From positions 372,001 through 436,000 of the forward strand of contig CAVQAI010000009.1 in assembly GCA_963710495.1 (NCBI GenBank): a stretch of 64,000 bases of DNA, given 5' to 3'. The notes beneath the pieces are model-generated. The model was not told the origin of the DNA. It saw only the letters and a list, made by a program, of their open reading frames with translations, and did no database searches. Numbering within the stretch: the stretch's first letter is position 1; every line of letters begins with the position of its first letter. This document shows positions 7,532 through 16,089 of this stretch, piece by piece. The stretch comes from Bog-756 sp963710495. GTDB taxonomy: Bacteria; Actinomycetota; Acidimicrobiia; Acidimicrobiales; RAAP-2. The translations under genes and the position numbers were made by a program.

Positions 7532-9067
7532 GTGGGCGGCAAACGGGACGGGCGTACCCCCTGCATCATCGGGGCCGGTCGACGCACCTGGCACGCCGCC
7601 GAGTGCCCGGACGGGGCCCCGGAGCCGCTCGGCATGTGGGAGGAGGTGGCCCGTCTGGCCGATGCCGACACCGGCGGTTCGGGGGCGGCGGACCGACTCG
7701 AGCGGGTCGACGTGGTCTACTGCCAGGCCTGGCAGTACGACGACCCGGCGGCCCGGCTGGCCGAGCGGCTCGGCGCCCGGCCCGGGCGATCCGCCTATTC
7801 CGGCATCGGGGGAACCGTGCCCCAGACCCTCGTCGACGACATGGCCCGCGACATCCTCCGTGGTGACCTCGACCTCGCCCTGGTGGTCGGGGCCGAGGCG
7901 CTGGCCACCCGGAGACGCTTGGCCAAGGAGGGCCGCAAGCCTGACTGGAGCTTCCGCCCGGCCGAGAGGCGCCCCTTCCCCTTCGACGTCCCGCCCCACC
8001 CGGGCGAGGTGGCCAACAGCATCTTCGAGGCCTGGCTCACCTTCGCCCTGTTCGAGAACGCCCGCCGCGCTCATCTCGGGACCGATCTCGCCGGCTACCG
8101 CCGTTCCCTCGGCGAGCTGCTGTCCCCGATGACGGCGGTGGCCTCGGCCAACCCCTACGCCTGGTTCCCGACGGCACGGACCGTCGACGAGATCCTCGGG
8201 CCCACCCCGGGCAATCGCATGGTGGGCTACCCGTACTCCAAGCTGATGACCGCCATCATGGACGTCGACATGGCGGCGGCGGTGATCGTCGCCAGCGACG
8301 CCATGGCCGATTCCCTCGGGGTCCCCCTCGACAACCGGGTCTACCTCCGCGGCTGGGGCTACGGCGAGGATCCGCCGGCGGTGGCCGCCCGCCGCGACCT
8401 CTGGCGCTCGGGCGCCATGGAGGCGGCGAGCTCGGCCGCGCTGGTCGGGGCCGGCGCCGGCGTGGACGAGGTGGCCCATCTCGACTTGTACTCGTGCTTC
8501 GCCAGCTCGATCGAGTTCGCCCTCGACGCTCTCGGGATCGACCCCGCCGCCGCCCGTAGCTCCGGGCCCGAGGTGGTGCCCGAACGATCCGTCTCGGTGA
8601 CCGGCGGCCTCGCCTACCACGGAGGCCCGGGCAGCAACTACATGACCCACTCGCTGGCCACCATGGTGGACGTCCTGCGGCGCGATCCCGGGACGCTCGG
8701 CATGGTCAGCGGCGTGGGCATGCACATGAACAAGCACGTCTTCGCCACCTACTCGACCGAGCCGGGGGACCTGGTCCCCCCGGACGACGCCTCGGTCTCG
8801 ACCCGGGGAGCCATGGACGGGGCCACCGTGGTCGAGTCGCCCGACGGTCCGGCCCATGTGGCCACCTACTCGGTGGTCCACGGGCGCGACGGCGGTCCCG
8901 AGTGGGCCGCCCTTGTCTGCGACCTCGACACCGATGCCGGAGACCCGGTCCGCTGCTACGCCCGACTGACCGACGTGGACGCGCTGGCCGAGGCCGAACG
9001 CAGCGAGCTGGTCGGGCGACCGGTGCAGCTGGAGACGGCCGGTGGGCACACCGAGGCCTGGCTGTAG
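7532..9067 (+). CDS. Thiolase-like protein (TLP1 type)
   Basis: A 511-residue thiolase-fold protein. The core is followed by an extra C-terminal region (about 380-511) as in mycobacterial thiolase-like protein type 1. The segment that normally holds the nucleophilic cysteine reads AYSGIGGTVPQTLVDD with no cysteine, and the usual GHPxG loop reads YHGGPGSNYMTHS; a cysteine does occur in DLYSCFASSIEF. It may therefore not be a standard 3-ketoacyl-CoA thiolase. The GTG at 7532 lies 11 bp after the dehydrogenase stop, which implies cotranscription and a role in the same acyl-CoA pathway. The precise reaction is unknown. Confidence 0.85.
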   Translation: MGGKRDGRTPCIIGAGRRTWHAAECPDGAPEPLGMWEEVARLADADTGGSGAADRLERVDVVYCQAWQYDDPAARLAERLGARPGRSAYSGIGGTVPQTLVDDMARDILRGDLDLALVVGAEALATRRRLAKEGRKPDWSFRPAERRPFPFDVPPHPGEVANSIFEAWLTFALFENARRAHLGTDLAGYRRSLGELLSPMTAVASANPYAWFPTARTVDEILGPTPGNRMVGYPYSKLMTAIMDVDMAAAVIVASDAMADSLGVPLDNRVYLRGWGYGEDPPAVAARRDLWRSGAMEAASSAALVGAGAGVDEVAHLDLYSCFASSIEFALDALGIDPAAARSSGPEVVPERSVSVTGGLAYHGGPGSNYMTHSLATMVDVLRRDPGTLGMVSGVGMHMNKHVFATYSTEPGDLVPPDDASVSTRGAMDGATVVESPDGPAHVATYSVVHGRDGGPEWAALVCDLDTDAGDPVRCYARLTDVDALAEAERSELVGRPVQLETAGGHTEAWL

Positions 9068-9133
9068 CTAGTCTGTCTGATACGGACGTCAGCTTCGGCG
9101 GCGGACCGGGCCAGCGCGAGGGAGGGAAGCCGG

Positions 9134-10423
9134 ATGCGAACCGAGGATCTGATTCTGGTCAGCGTGGACGACCATGTCGTCGAGCCGCCGGGCCTGTTCG
9201 ACGGCCGCCTCCCGGCCAAGTACCAGGACCTCGCGCCGAAGCTCATCCGCCGCGACGACGGCAACGACGTGTGGATCTACGACGGGAACGAGATCCCCAA
9301 CATCGGGCTCAACGCCGTGGTCGGACGACCGCCCGAAGAGTACGGGATCGAGCCCACCTCCCTCGACGACATGCGCAAGGGCTGCTACGACATCGACGAG
9401 CGGGTCCGCGACATGAACGCCAACGGCGTGCTCGGCTCCATGTGCTTCCCCTCGTTCCCGCAGTTCTGTGGCCAGCTCTTCGCCCGCACCGAGGACAAGG
9501 ACGTGGCCCTGGCCATGCTCCAGGCCTACAACGACTGGCACATCGAGAGCTGGTGCGGCGCCGCCCCCGGGCGGTTCATCCCGCTGTCGCTGCCCGCCAT
9601 CTGGGACCCCGAGCTGGCCGCCGCGGAGGTACGCCGGGTGGCCAAAAAGGGCTGCCACGCCGTGACCTTCTCCGAAAACCCGGAGAAGCTCGGCTGGCCG
9701 AGCCTCCACAACGAGCACTGGAACCCGCTGTGGGAGGCGTGCTCCGACGAGGGCACCGTGCTCTGCCTGCACATCGGATCCTCGTCGCAGGTCGTGATCA
9801 CGTCGATGGAGGCGCCCATCGACGTGCTCATCACCCTGCAGCCCATGAACGTGGTGCAGGCCGCCGCCGACCTCCTGTGGTCACCCATCCTGCGCAGGTA
9901 CCCCAACCTGCGCTTCGCCCTCTCGGAGGGCGGCATCGGGTGGATCCCCTACTTCCTGGAGCGGGTCGACTACGTCTACCAGCACCACAAGGCATGGACG
10001 GGCCAGGACTTCGGCGACCTCCTCCCCAGCCAGCTGTTCAAGGAGCGGATCATCACCTGCTTCATCGACGACGCCTTCGGGGTGGCCAACCGTCACTACC
10101 TCAACGTGGACAACATCACGTGGGAGTGCGACTACCCCCACTCCGACTCGACCTGGCCCCAGGCCCCCGAAATGGCGATGAAGTACCTCGAGGGCGTGCC
10201 CGACGACGAGGTGAACAAGATCACCCACCTCAACGCCATGCGGCACTTCAAGTACGACCCCTTCAGCGTGCGGCCGCGGGAGCAGTGCACGGTGGCCGCC
10301 CTGCGGGCAGAGGCCACCGACGTGGACCTCTCCCTCATGCGCCGATCGCCGGCCGGGTCGAGTCGGCCCAAGGGAGTCCGGGCCACCGACCTCAACACCC
10401 TCGGCCGGTCGTCGGACGACTGA
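9134..10423 (+). CDS. Amidohydrolase family 2 (ACMSD-like) metal-dependent hydrolase
   Basis: A 429-residue TIM-barrel amidohydrolase of the PF04909 type. The N-terminal metal site is VDDHVVEPP (Asp12, Asp13, His14), and further ligand-like stretches are VLCLHIGSSSQ and WECDYPHSDSTWP near the C-terminal end of the barrel. Family members are hydrolases or decarboxylases; in actinobacteria many sit inside lipid or steroid catabolic operons with unknown substrates. GAGGGAGGGAAG upstream of the ATG is a good ribosome-binding site. It lies 66 bp after the thiolase-like gene and 72 bp before the hydratase, so it probably belongs to the same operon. The last 40 residues are polar and variable. Confidence 0.88.
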   Translation: MRTEDLILVSVDDHVVEPPGLFDGRLPAKYQDLAPKLIRRDDGNDVWIYDGNEIPNIGLNAVVGRPPEEYGIEPTSLDDMRKGCYDIDERVRDMNANGVLGSMCFPSFPQFCGQLFARTEDKDVALAMLQAYNDWHIESWCGAAPGRFIPLSLPAIWDPELAAAEVRRVAKKGCHAVTFSENPEKLGWPSLHNEHWNPLWEACSDEGTVLCLHIGSSSQVVITSMEAPIDVLITLQPMNVVQAAADLLWSPILRRYPNLRFALSEGGIGWIPYFLERVDYVYQHHKAWTGQDFGDLLPSQLFKERIITCFIDDAFGVANRHYLNVDNITWECDYPHSDSTWPQAPEMAMKYLEGVPDDEVNKITHLNAMRHFKYDPFSVRPREQCTVAALRAEATDVDLSLMRRSPAGSSRPKGVRATDLNTLGRSSDD

Positions 10424-10495
10424 CCGGGCCCTCACTCGCCAGACAGCGAACCGACCGGACCGAACCCGAACCACTCACACGAAGCGGACAGAGCC

Positions 10496-11305
10496 GTGCC
10501 CATCCACTACCGCGTCGGCGACGACCACGTCGCCCGCATCACCGTCGACCGTCCCGAGGCCAAGAACGCGATGGACATGGAGCACTTCTTCCAGCTCCGA
10601 ACGGCCTGGGACCGCTTCGACGAGGACGACAACGCCTGGGTCGCCATCATCACCGGCGTCGGCGACTCGTTCCTGGTCGGGGCCGACCTGAAGACCTACA
10701 TCCCCCAGATCACCGAACACCAGCGCAAGATCAAGACCGGCGAGGTCCCCGACATCGGCGGCTACCAGCTCGACGACGGGGTCAAGGCCGTGCTCCGCGG
10801 CGTGAAGATCTACAAGCCGATCATCGCCGCGGTCAACGGGACCTGCGTCGCCGGGGGCATGGAGATGCTCGGGGGCTGTGACATCCGGGTCGCCTCCGAC
10901 ACCGCAACGTTCGGGGTGCTCGAGCCCAAACGGGGCCTCTTCGCCGGTGGCGGGACCACCGTCCGCCTCCCCCGCCAGGTCCCGTACGCGGCCGCCATGG
11001 AGTTCCTCCTCTGTGCCGACCGGGTCGACGCGGCCAAGGCCTTCCGGATGGGACTGCTCAACGAGGTCACCTCACCCGACCGGCTGATGGAGCGGGCGGA
11101 CGACTACGCCGCCCGGATCCTGGCCAATGGCCCACTGGCCGTCCGCAAGACCAAGGAGTCGGTCCTCCGGGGTCTCGCCACCGACATGCGCGAGGCCTAC
11201 CGCATCGAGTCGGAGATCGCCGGCGAGGTCTTCTCCAGCGAGGACGCCAAGGAGGGGCCCAAGGCGTTCGCCGAGAAGCGGCCGCCGGTCTGGACCGGTC
11301 GCTGA
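10496..11305 (+). CDS. Enoyl-CoA hydratase/isomerase family protein
   Basis: A 269-residue crotonase-fold protein: N-terminal VARITVDRPEAKNAMD, oxyanion-hole segment GDSFLVGADLKTYI and the second one NGTCVAGGMEMLGGCDIRVAS, ending KAFAEKRPPVWTGR. It would hydrate or isomerise an enoyl-CoA. One catalytic-glutamate position reads FGVLEPKRGLFAGGG, where Glu is retained. The GTG start lacks a strong ribosome-binding site. Two bases separate its stop from the next ATG, so it is translationally close to the SDR, giving consecutive hydration and dehydrogenation steps. Confidence 0.92.
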   Translation: MPIHYRVGDDHVARITVDRPEAKNAMDMEHFFQLRTAWDRFDEDDNAWVAIITGVGDSFLVGADLKTYIPQITEHQRKIKTGEVPDIGGYQLDDGVKAVLRGVKIYKPIIAAVNGTCVAGGMEMLGGCDIRVASDTATFGVLEPKRGLFAGGGTTVRLPRQVPYAAAMEFLLCADRVDAAKAFRMGLLNEVTSPDRLMERADDYAARILANGPLAVRKTKESVLRGLATDMREAYRIESEIAGEVFSSEDAKEGPKAFAEKRPPVWTGR

Positions 11306-11307
11306 CC

Positions 11308-12207
11308 ATGGGCCTGCTCGACGACCGCGTGGCCATCGTGACCGGTGCCGGGAGAGGCATCGGGCGCCAGGTCTCCCTCTGCCTCGCCTCGGAGGGGGCG
11401 AAAGTGGTCATCAACGACCTCGGGGTCGGCCTCGACGGTCGCAGCGGCGAAGGCGACCAGTCCGATCCCGCCTCCCAAGTCCGTGACGAGATCGCGGCAG
11501 CCGGCGGCCAGGCGGCCGTGAGCCACGACTCGGTGAGCGACTTCGACGGCGCGGCCCGCATGGTCGACACCGCCCTCGAAGCCTTCGGGAGCGTCGACAT
11601 CCTGGTCAACAACGCCGGGATCGTCCGAGATCGTTCGCTGCTGAAGATGAGCGAGGAGGACTACGACTCGGTGGTGGCGGTCCACCAGAAGGGCACGTTC
11701 AACGCCACCCGTCACGCCGCCCCCCACATGAAAGAGCGCGGCTACGGCCGGATCATCAACATGACCTCGTCAGCCGGCCTGCGCGGGAACTTCGGGCAGA
11801 CCAACTACGGGGCGGCCAAGGCCGCCATCATGGGGATGACGTTCGTCTGGGCCGTCGAGCTCAACAAGTACGGGATCACCGTCAACGCCGTCGCCCCCTC
11901 GGGCTTCACCCGCATGACCGAGGGGCTCTACCGCGGCGAGGAGCCGCCGGCCAACGAGGACCCGGCCCTCAATGCCCCACTGGTGGCCTTCCTCGCCTCG
12001 GAGGCAGCCTCCTTCGTCAACGGGCAGGTGCTCGGTCGCACCGGGTACGCCTACACCCTTTTCCAGACGCCGCGCCAGGTGGCGGCCATGTGGAAGGAGG
12101 GCGGCTGGACGCCGGCCGAGGTGGCCGACCACTTCCACGAGGTCCTCGGCCAACACCTCCAGTCGGTCGGTATGCCGTCCCACCCCCTGCTGGGCAAGCG
12201 CGACTGA
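11308..12207 (+). CDS. Short-chain dehydrogenase (HSD17B4-type 3-hydroxyacyl-CoA dehydrogenase)
   Basis: A 299-residue SDR. The NAD(P)-binding TGAGRGIG is near residues 12-19, NNAG near 100, and the active site has Ser in NMTSSAGLRG and Tyr-x3-Lys in NYGAAKAA. The long insertion after the glycine motif and the C-terminal extension resemble the dehydrogenase part of peroxisomal multifunctional enzyme 2, suggesting oxidation of a 3-hydroxyacyl-CoA. It follows the hydratase by 2 bp, completing a dehydrogenase-hydratase-dehydrogenase set. A close relative is encoded at 26428-27330. Confidence 0.9.
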   Translation: MGLLDDRVAIVTGAGRGIGRQVSLCLASEGAKVVINDLGVGLDGRSGEGDQSDPASQVRDEIAAAGGQAAVSHDSVSDFDGAARMVDTALEAFGSVDILVNNAGIVRDRSLLKMSEEDYDSVVAVHQKGTFNATRHAAPHMKERGYGRIINMTSSAGLRGNFGQTNYGAAKAAIMGMTFVWAVELNKYGITVNAVAPSGFTRMTEGLYRGEEPPANEDPALNAPLVAFLASEAASFVNGQVLGRTGYAYTLFQTPRQVAAMWKEGGWTPAEVADHFHEVLGQHLQSVGMPSHPLLGKRD

Positions 12208-12243
12208 ACTTGTCGTCCCCGGGCGGCCCGTCCGGGTCCGTCC

Positions 12244-12275
12244 GAAAGGCCCCGGTCCGAAAGGCCCGAGCCGAA
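12244..12275. repeat. Short direct repeat in convergent gap
   Basis: The sequence CCGAAAGGCCC occurs twice about 15 bp apart between the convergent SDR and ligase genes. Unlike the repeats at 3913, 4020 or 27986, it does not contain a stop codon of either gene. Confidence 0.6.
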
Positions 12276-12281
12276 TCCGGC

Positions 12282-13901
12282 TCAGCCTGGCTCGGCGACT
12301 GGCGAGGTGGGAGCCAAACGGGCCTGCAGCTGGTGCTTGAGCACCTTGCCGGCCGGGTTGCGGGGCAGCTCGTCGACGAGCTCCCACCGCCGGGGCACTT
12401 TGAAGGCGGCCAGGGTCTCGAGGCAGTGGCGACGTAGCTCGTCGCCGTCGACCGCCGAGCCCGGACGCAGGACCACGACCGCGGCCAGGTCCTCGCCCAG
12501 CACGTCATGGGGCACCCCGACGACGGCGGCTTCGGCCACCCCCGGGTGCGAGAGGATGGCGTTCTCGACGTCGACGGCGTAGATGTTCGTCCCGCCGCGG
12601 ATGATGACGTCCTTGGCCCGCCCGCCGATATACAGGTAGCCCTCGTCATCGATCCGCCCGATGTCGCCGGTGCGCAGCCAGCCGTCGACCCACGTCTCGG
12701 CGGTGGCCTCGGGGTCCTCGAAGTACTCGCGGGATCGGCCGGGGATCCGCAACTCGATCGCGCCGTACTCGCCGGCGGGCACCTCGTCGCCGTCGCCGTC
12801 GACGATCCTGACCTTGGCCGGCGGCAGGGGCTGGCCCACCGAACCCGGACGCCGCACCGCCTCGCCCTTGGGCATCACGCAGTAGACCGACCCTGCCTCG
12901 GTCATCCCGTAGTTGTTGGACACCACGGCGTCCGGCATCCGCTCCTGCAACCGGTCGATGGCCGAGGGGGCGAGGGGGGCGCTACCCACCGAGCAGAGGG
13001 TCACCGAGGAGAAGTCCGTCCGCCCCAGTCGAGGGTTCCCGAGCAGCAGCTGCACCATGGCCGGCACCAGGAAGACGGCTTCGGGGCGTTCCGACTCGAC
13101 GAAGTCGAGCCACTCGTCGGCGTCGAAGCGGGGCTGGTAGACGCAGGTCATGCCCAGCTTCATGGGGGCGTAGACGAAGGCCAGCCCGGCGAAGGTGGTG
13201 AGCGGGCTGGCGTGGAGCCACAGGCCCCCGCCCCACACCGGCGTACCGTTCGGAACCGTCGATGCGTTGACGTGGCGGACGGCCACCCCTTTGGGACGCC
13301 CGGTGGTGCCCGAGGTGAACATGATGTCGGCCAGGTCGTCGGGGTCGAGTGGCACCTGGTAGGGGGAGGCGTCGTCGTCGAGGACCTGGTCCCAGGAGAG
13401 GCACCGCCGCTGCGCCGCCCCGACCGCGGCAGCCCGTGCGGGACCCTCCGTCGAGGCGTCGACCACCACGGCGAGCGAAGGCATGGCCCCGGCGCCCCCG
13501 TCCGGCCCGGCCAGGGCGCTACCCACCCGTTCGCCGTCGGCCACCAGAGCCACCACCCGGGCATGGTCCACCATGCGGGCCACCTCGGAGGGGGCCAGGC
13601 GGGGGTCGAAGGGGACGGCCACCGCGCCCGCCTTGTGGATGGCGGCATAGGTCACCACCCAGCGCAAGGCGTTGCCCACCTCCAGCCGGATGGCCACCCG
13701 GTCGCCGCGGGCCACGCCGAGGTTGCCGAGCCCCCGCGCCAGGCGGTTGGCCTCCCCGTCCCACTCGGCGAAGGTCAGCTGGCCGCGGCCCAGCACCCAG
13801 AAGCCCATCTCGTCGGGATACTGCTCGGCCATCGCGGCCAACTGCCCCACTTGGGCCACCTGGGCCGCCTGGGCGACGGGACGCGCCGTGTCGCCGCTCA
13901 C
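12282..13901 (-). CDS. AMP-forming acyl-CoA ligase
   Basis: A 539-residue ANL-superfamily ligase. The ATP loop FTSGTTGRPKG is at 195-205, YGMTEAG at 331-337, the LRTGDIGRIDDEGYLYIGGR hinge follows, and the final lysine lies in NPAGKVLKH. The GTG at 13901-13899 is chosen for its AGGTGGGAG ribosome-binding site; the much longer open frame upstream runs antisense over the exporter region and is not coding. The N-terminus has an A-Q-rich stretch (QAAQVAQVGQ). Its 3' end faces the SDR operon, and the 75-bp gap between them contains an imperfect 15-bp direct repeat. Substrate unknown. Confidence 0.9.
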   Translation of the reverse strand: MSGDTARPVAQAAQVAQVGQLAAMAEQYPDEMGFWVLGRGQLTFAEWDGEANRLARGLGNLGVARGDRVAIRLEVGNALRWVVTYAAIHKAGAVAVPFDPRLAPSEVARMVDHARVVALVADGERVGSALAGPDGGAGAMPSLAVVVDASTEGPARAAAVGAAQRRCLSWDQVLDDDASPYQVPLDPDDLADIMFTSGTTGRPKGVAVRHVNASTVPNGTPVWGGGLWLHASPLTTFAGLAFVYAPMKLGMTCVYQPRFDADEWLDFVESERPEAVFLVPAMVQLLLGNPRLGRTDFSSVTLCSVGSAPLAPSAIDRLQERMPDAVVSNNYGMTEAGSVYCVMPKGEAVRRPGSVGQPLPPAKVRIVDGDGDEVPAGEYGAIELRIPGRSREYFEDPEATAETWVDGWLRTGDIGRIDDEGYLYIGGRAKDVIIRGGTNIYAVDVENAILSHPGVAEAAVVGVPHDVLGEDLAAVVVLRPGSAVDGDELRRHCLETLAAFKVPRRWELVDELPRNPAGKVLKHQLQARLAPTSPVAEPG

Positions 13902-13984
13902 CGAACTCCCACCTTCCTGGTCCTCCCCTGTCCTCGTGGGCGCTCCCGATCCGGACCCGAGGGCGCCGAGGTCGCCCGGCCGGC

Positions 13985-14821
13985 TCAACCCAGTGCCCGG
14001 CGCAGGAATCCGACCATACCAATGGCGGTGAGCACCACCAGCGAGCCGATCGCCACCACGAAGCAGATCCAGGTCTGCATGTGCGGCACGCTCGGCGCCA
14101 TCAGCCCGCGCAGCCCCTCGCTCACATACGTCATCGGATTGAGGGCGGAGACGACCTGGAACCACCGGATGTGGGCCAGGGACGGCCACGGGTACTGGCT
14201 CGAGCCGGTGAACAGCAGCGGGGTCAGCACGAGGGCGAAGGTCACGTTGATCCGGTTGGGAGGGACGAAGGTGCCGAGGATCAGGCCCATGGCCGCCCCC
14301 AGCAGGGCTCCGAGCACGGTCATCACCACCACTCCGACCGCCGCCCCGGCCGTCCAGGGGATGGAACCGAGCAGCCAGATTCCGATGGGGAACATGACCG
14401 CCGCGGCGATCGTGCCGCGCATGGCCGAGAACACGACCTTCTCGACGGCCACGGCCCCGATGGGGAGCGGGGCCAACAGGCGGTCCTCGATCTCGTTGCT
14501 GTAGGAGAACTCGATCACCAGGGGCAGGGCGGTCGACTGCAGGCCGGTGAGGACCCCGGCCAGGGCGACCAGGCCGGGGAAGAGCACGTCGACGTAGTCC
14601 GGACGGGCATAGCCCAGCTGGGTGAGGACCTTGCCGAACACGAAGAGGAGGAACAGGGGTTGGAGGATGACCTGGGCGAGGAAGATCGGGAACTCGCGCC
14701 CGGTGACGTACAGGTCCCGGCGGAGGATGGCGAGAGCGGTCCGCCATGGGCTCCAGGGCCGGCGACGGTCGTGCCCCTCGGTGGGGTCGGCGGCGGGAAC
14801 TGCGGCGGTCGGCGCGCTCAC
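13985..14821 (-). CDS. ABC-2 type exporter permease
   Basis: A 278-residue membrane protein with six predicted helices (for example FLAQVILQPLFLLFVFGKVL and ALVLTPLLFTGSSQYPWPSL) and the ABC-2 signature around LNPMTYVSEGLRGLM. It would form the membrane channel of an exporter with the ATPase encoded immediately upstream. The GTG start overlaps the ATPase stop by four bases (GTGA), so the two are translationally coupled. The N-terminal 25 residues are polar and cytoplasmic. The exported compound is not evident; family members move drugs, lipids or polysaccharides. Confidence 0.9.
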   Translation of the reverse strand: MSAPTAAVPAADPTEGHDRRRPWSPWRTALAILRRDLYVTGREFPIFLAQVILQPLFLLFVFGKVLTQLGYARPDYVDVLFPGLVALAGVLTGLQSTALPLVIEFSYSNEIEDRLLAPLPIGAVAVEKVVFSAMRGTIAAAVMFPIGIWLLGSIPWTAGAAVGVVVMTVLGALLGAAMGLILGTFVPPNRINVTFALVLTPLLFTGSSQYPWPSLAHIRWFQVVSALNPMTYVSEGLRGLMAPSVPHMQTWICFVVAIGSLVVLTAIGMVGFLRRALG

Positions 14822-15813
14822 CGGAGCGACCGCCCGGTGAGGTGGATGAAGACGTCCTCCAGTGTCGGCTCGCCCAATCGCACGTCGACCAGCCGGCCCC
14901 CGGCCGCCTCGATGTGCCGGGCCACCAGCGCCACCAGGGAAGCCGGGTCGCTCTGGACGTAGACCCGGAAGCGCCACCCGCTCTGCTCGGGATCGTCCAG
15001 CTCCTCGACGCGATCGGCCTCGCTCAGGCCGGCCAGCGCCCGCTGCACGTCGGCGGCCGCCGTGGCCGTGACCGGCTCGACCTGGCAGTCGAGCGTTCGT
15101 TCGCCGGCCATGTCCCGCACCAGGGCGGTCGGGGTGTCGAGGGCCAAGAGCTTGCCGTGATCGATGATGGCCACCCGGTCGCTGAGGGTGGTCGCCTCCT
15201 CCATGTCGTGGGTGGTGATCACGACGGTGGTCCCGGTCGAGCGCAGCTCGGCCACCCGGTCCCACGTGAACAGTCGGGCGGCCGGATCGAGTCCGGTCGA
15301 CGGCTCGTCGAGGAAGAGCACGGTGGGCTCGTGGATGAGGGCCCGGGCGATCATCATGCGCTGGATCTGGCCTCCCGAGAAGTCGTCGGGCTTCCCGTCC
15401 TCCCGTTCGGTCAAGCCGAATTGGTCGAGGAGCTCATCCGCCCGGGACTGCCGCACCGCCCGCGGCACACCGTGATAGCTGGCGTGGAAGAGAAGGTTCT
15501 GACGGACCGAGAGCGAACGGTCGAGGTTGTTCTGCTGGGGCACCACGCCGAGCACACGGCGGGCGCCCACCGGGTCGGCGGCCACGTCGATCCCGGCCAC
15601 CCTGGCGCGCCCGGCGGTCGGACGGATACGGGTGGTGAGGATCCCGATGGTGGTGGTCTTGCCCGCCCCGTTGGGACCGAGGAAGCCGAACACCTCGCCC
15701 CGGCGGACCCGGAAGTTCACCCCGGCGACCGAGTCGACCGGGGCCTTGGGGTAGCGCTTGACCAGGTCGACGACCTCGACGGCCGCCTCACCATCCCAGT
15801 TGTCGACGACCAT
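14818..15813 (-). CDS. ABC exporter ATP-binding protein (DrrA-like)
   Basis: A 331-residue ABC ATPase: Walker A GPNGAGKTTT, Q-loop VPQQNN, signature FSGGQIQR, Walker B VLFLDEPSTGLDP and the switch histidine in ITTHDM. A roughly 90-residue C-terminal domain ends LEDVFIHLTGRSLR, typical of the drug and lipid exporter (DRA/DrrA) family. The ATG at 15813-15811 is preferred over the longer open frame. A TATGAT box at 15970-15965 could drive the pair with a leader of roughly 145 nt. It pairs with the ABC-2 permease by a 4-bp overlap and is divergent from the Liv operon. Confidence 0.92.
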   Translation of the reverse strand: MVVDNWDGEAAVEVVDLVKRYPKAPVDSVAGVNFRVRRGEVFGFLGPNGAGKTTTIGILTTRIRPTAGRARVAGIDVAADPVGARRVLGVVPQQNNLDRSLSVRQNLLFHASYHGVPRAVRQSRADELLDQFGLTEREDGKPDDFSGGQIQRMMIARALIHEPTVLFLDEPSTGLDPAARLFTWDRVAELRSTGTTVVITTHDMEEATTLSDRVAIIDHGKLLALDTPTALVRDMAGERTLDCQVEPVTATAAADVQRALAGLSEADRVEELDDPEQSGWRFRVYVQSDPASLVALVARHIEAAGGRLVDVRLGEPTLEDVFIHLTGRSLR

Positions 15814-15964
15814 CACACCGTCTCTCGTACGCCCCGCCGCACTCCGCGACGCAGCCTGGCGAGACCATGCCGGCCCGGGGACGCGCCGAGGAGGGAGAAG
15901 GTGCCACCGACGCGCGTCACGCCGGGCCCCGCGATCTCCCAGCACCGCAGACCCTGACACGGTT

Positions 15965-15970
15965 ATCATA
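15965..15970 (-). promoter_or_regulatory. Putative -10 box (TATGAT) for the ABC exporter operon
   Basis: TATGAT on the reverse strand lies about 150 bp upstream of the ATPase ATG, in the 276-bp divergent gap before the Liv operon. The gap otherwise shows no gene and no clear operator. The forward promoter for the Liv operon was not confidently identified. Confidence 0.35.
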
Positions 15971-16089
15971 CAAAGCACGCCGGGGCCGGCGTCGATTACC
16001 TTGCGTCAGGACCCCGACCTACCGGGGGCTGGCCGGAAGGCCAGAATGAAGACCGCAACCGACATGTTGCGCCGAACATTGGGGGATGG

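Noticed and set aside
13861..13900. CAGGTGGCCCAAGTGG-type repeats at the ligase N-terminus as a regulatory repeat
   Set aside because: They lie inside the coding sequence and simply encode the Ala-Gln-Val-rich N-terminus.
12507..14504. 665-codon forward frame opposite ligase and exporter
   Set aside because: Antisense shadow; the reverse strand has complete CoA-ligase and ABC-2 motifs.
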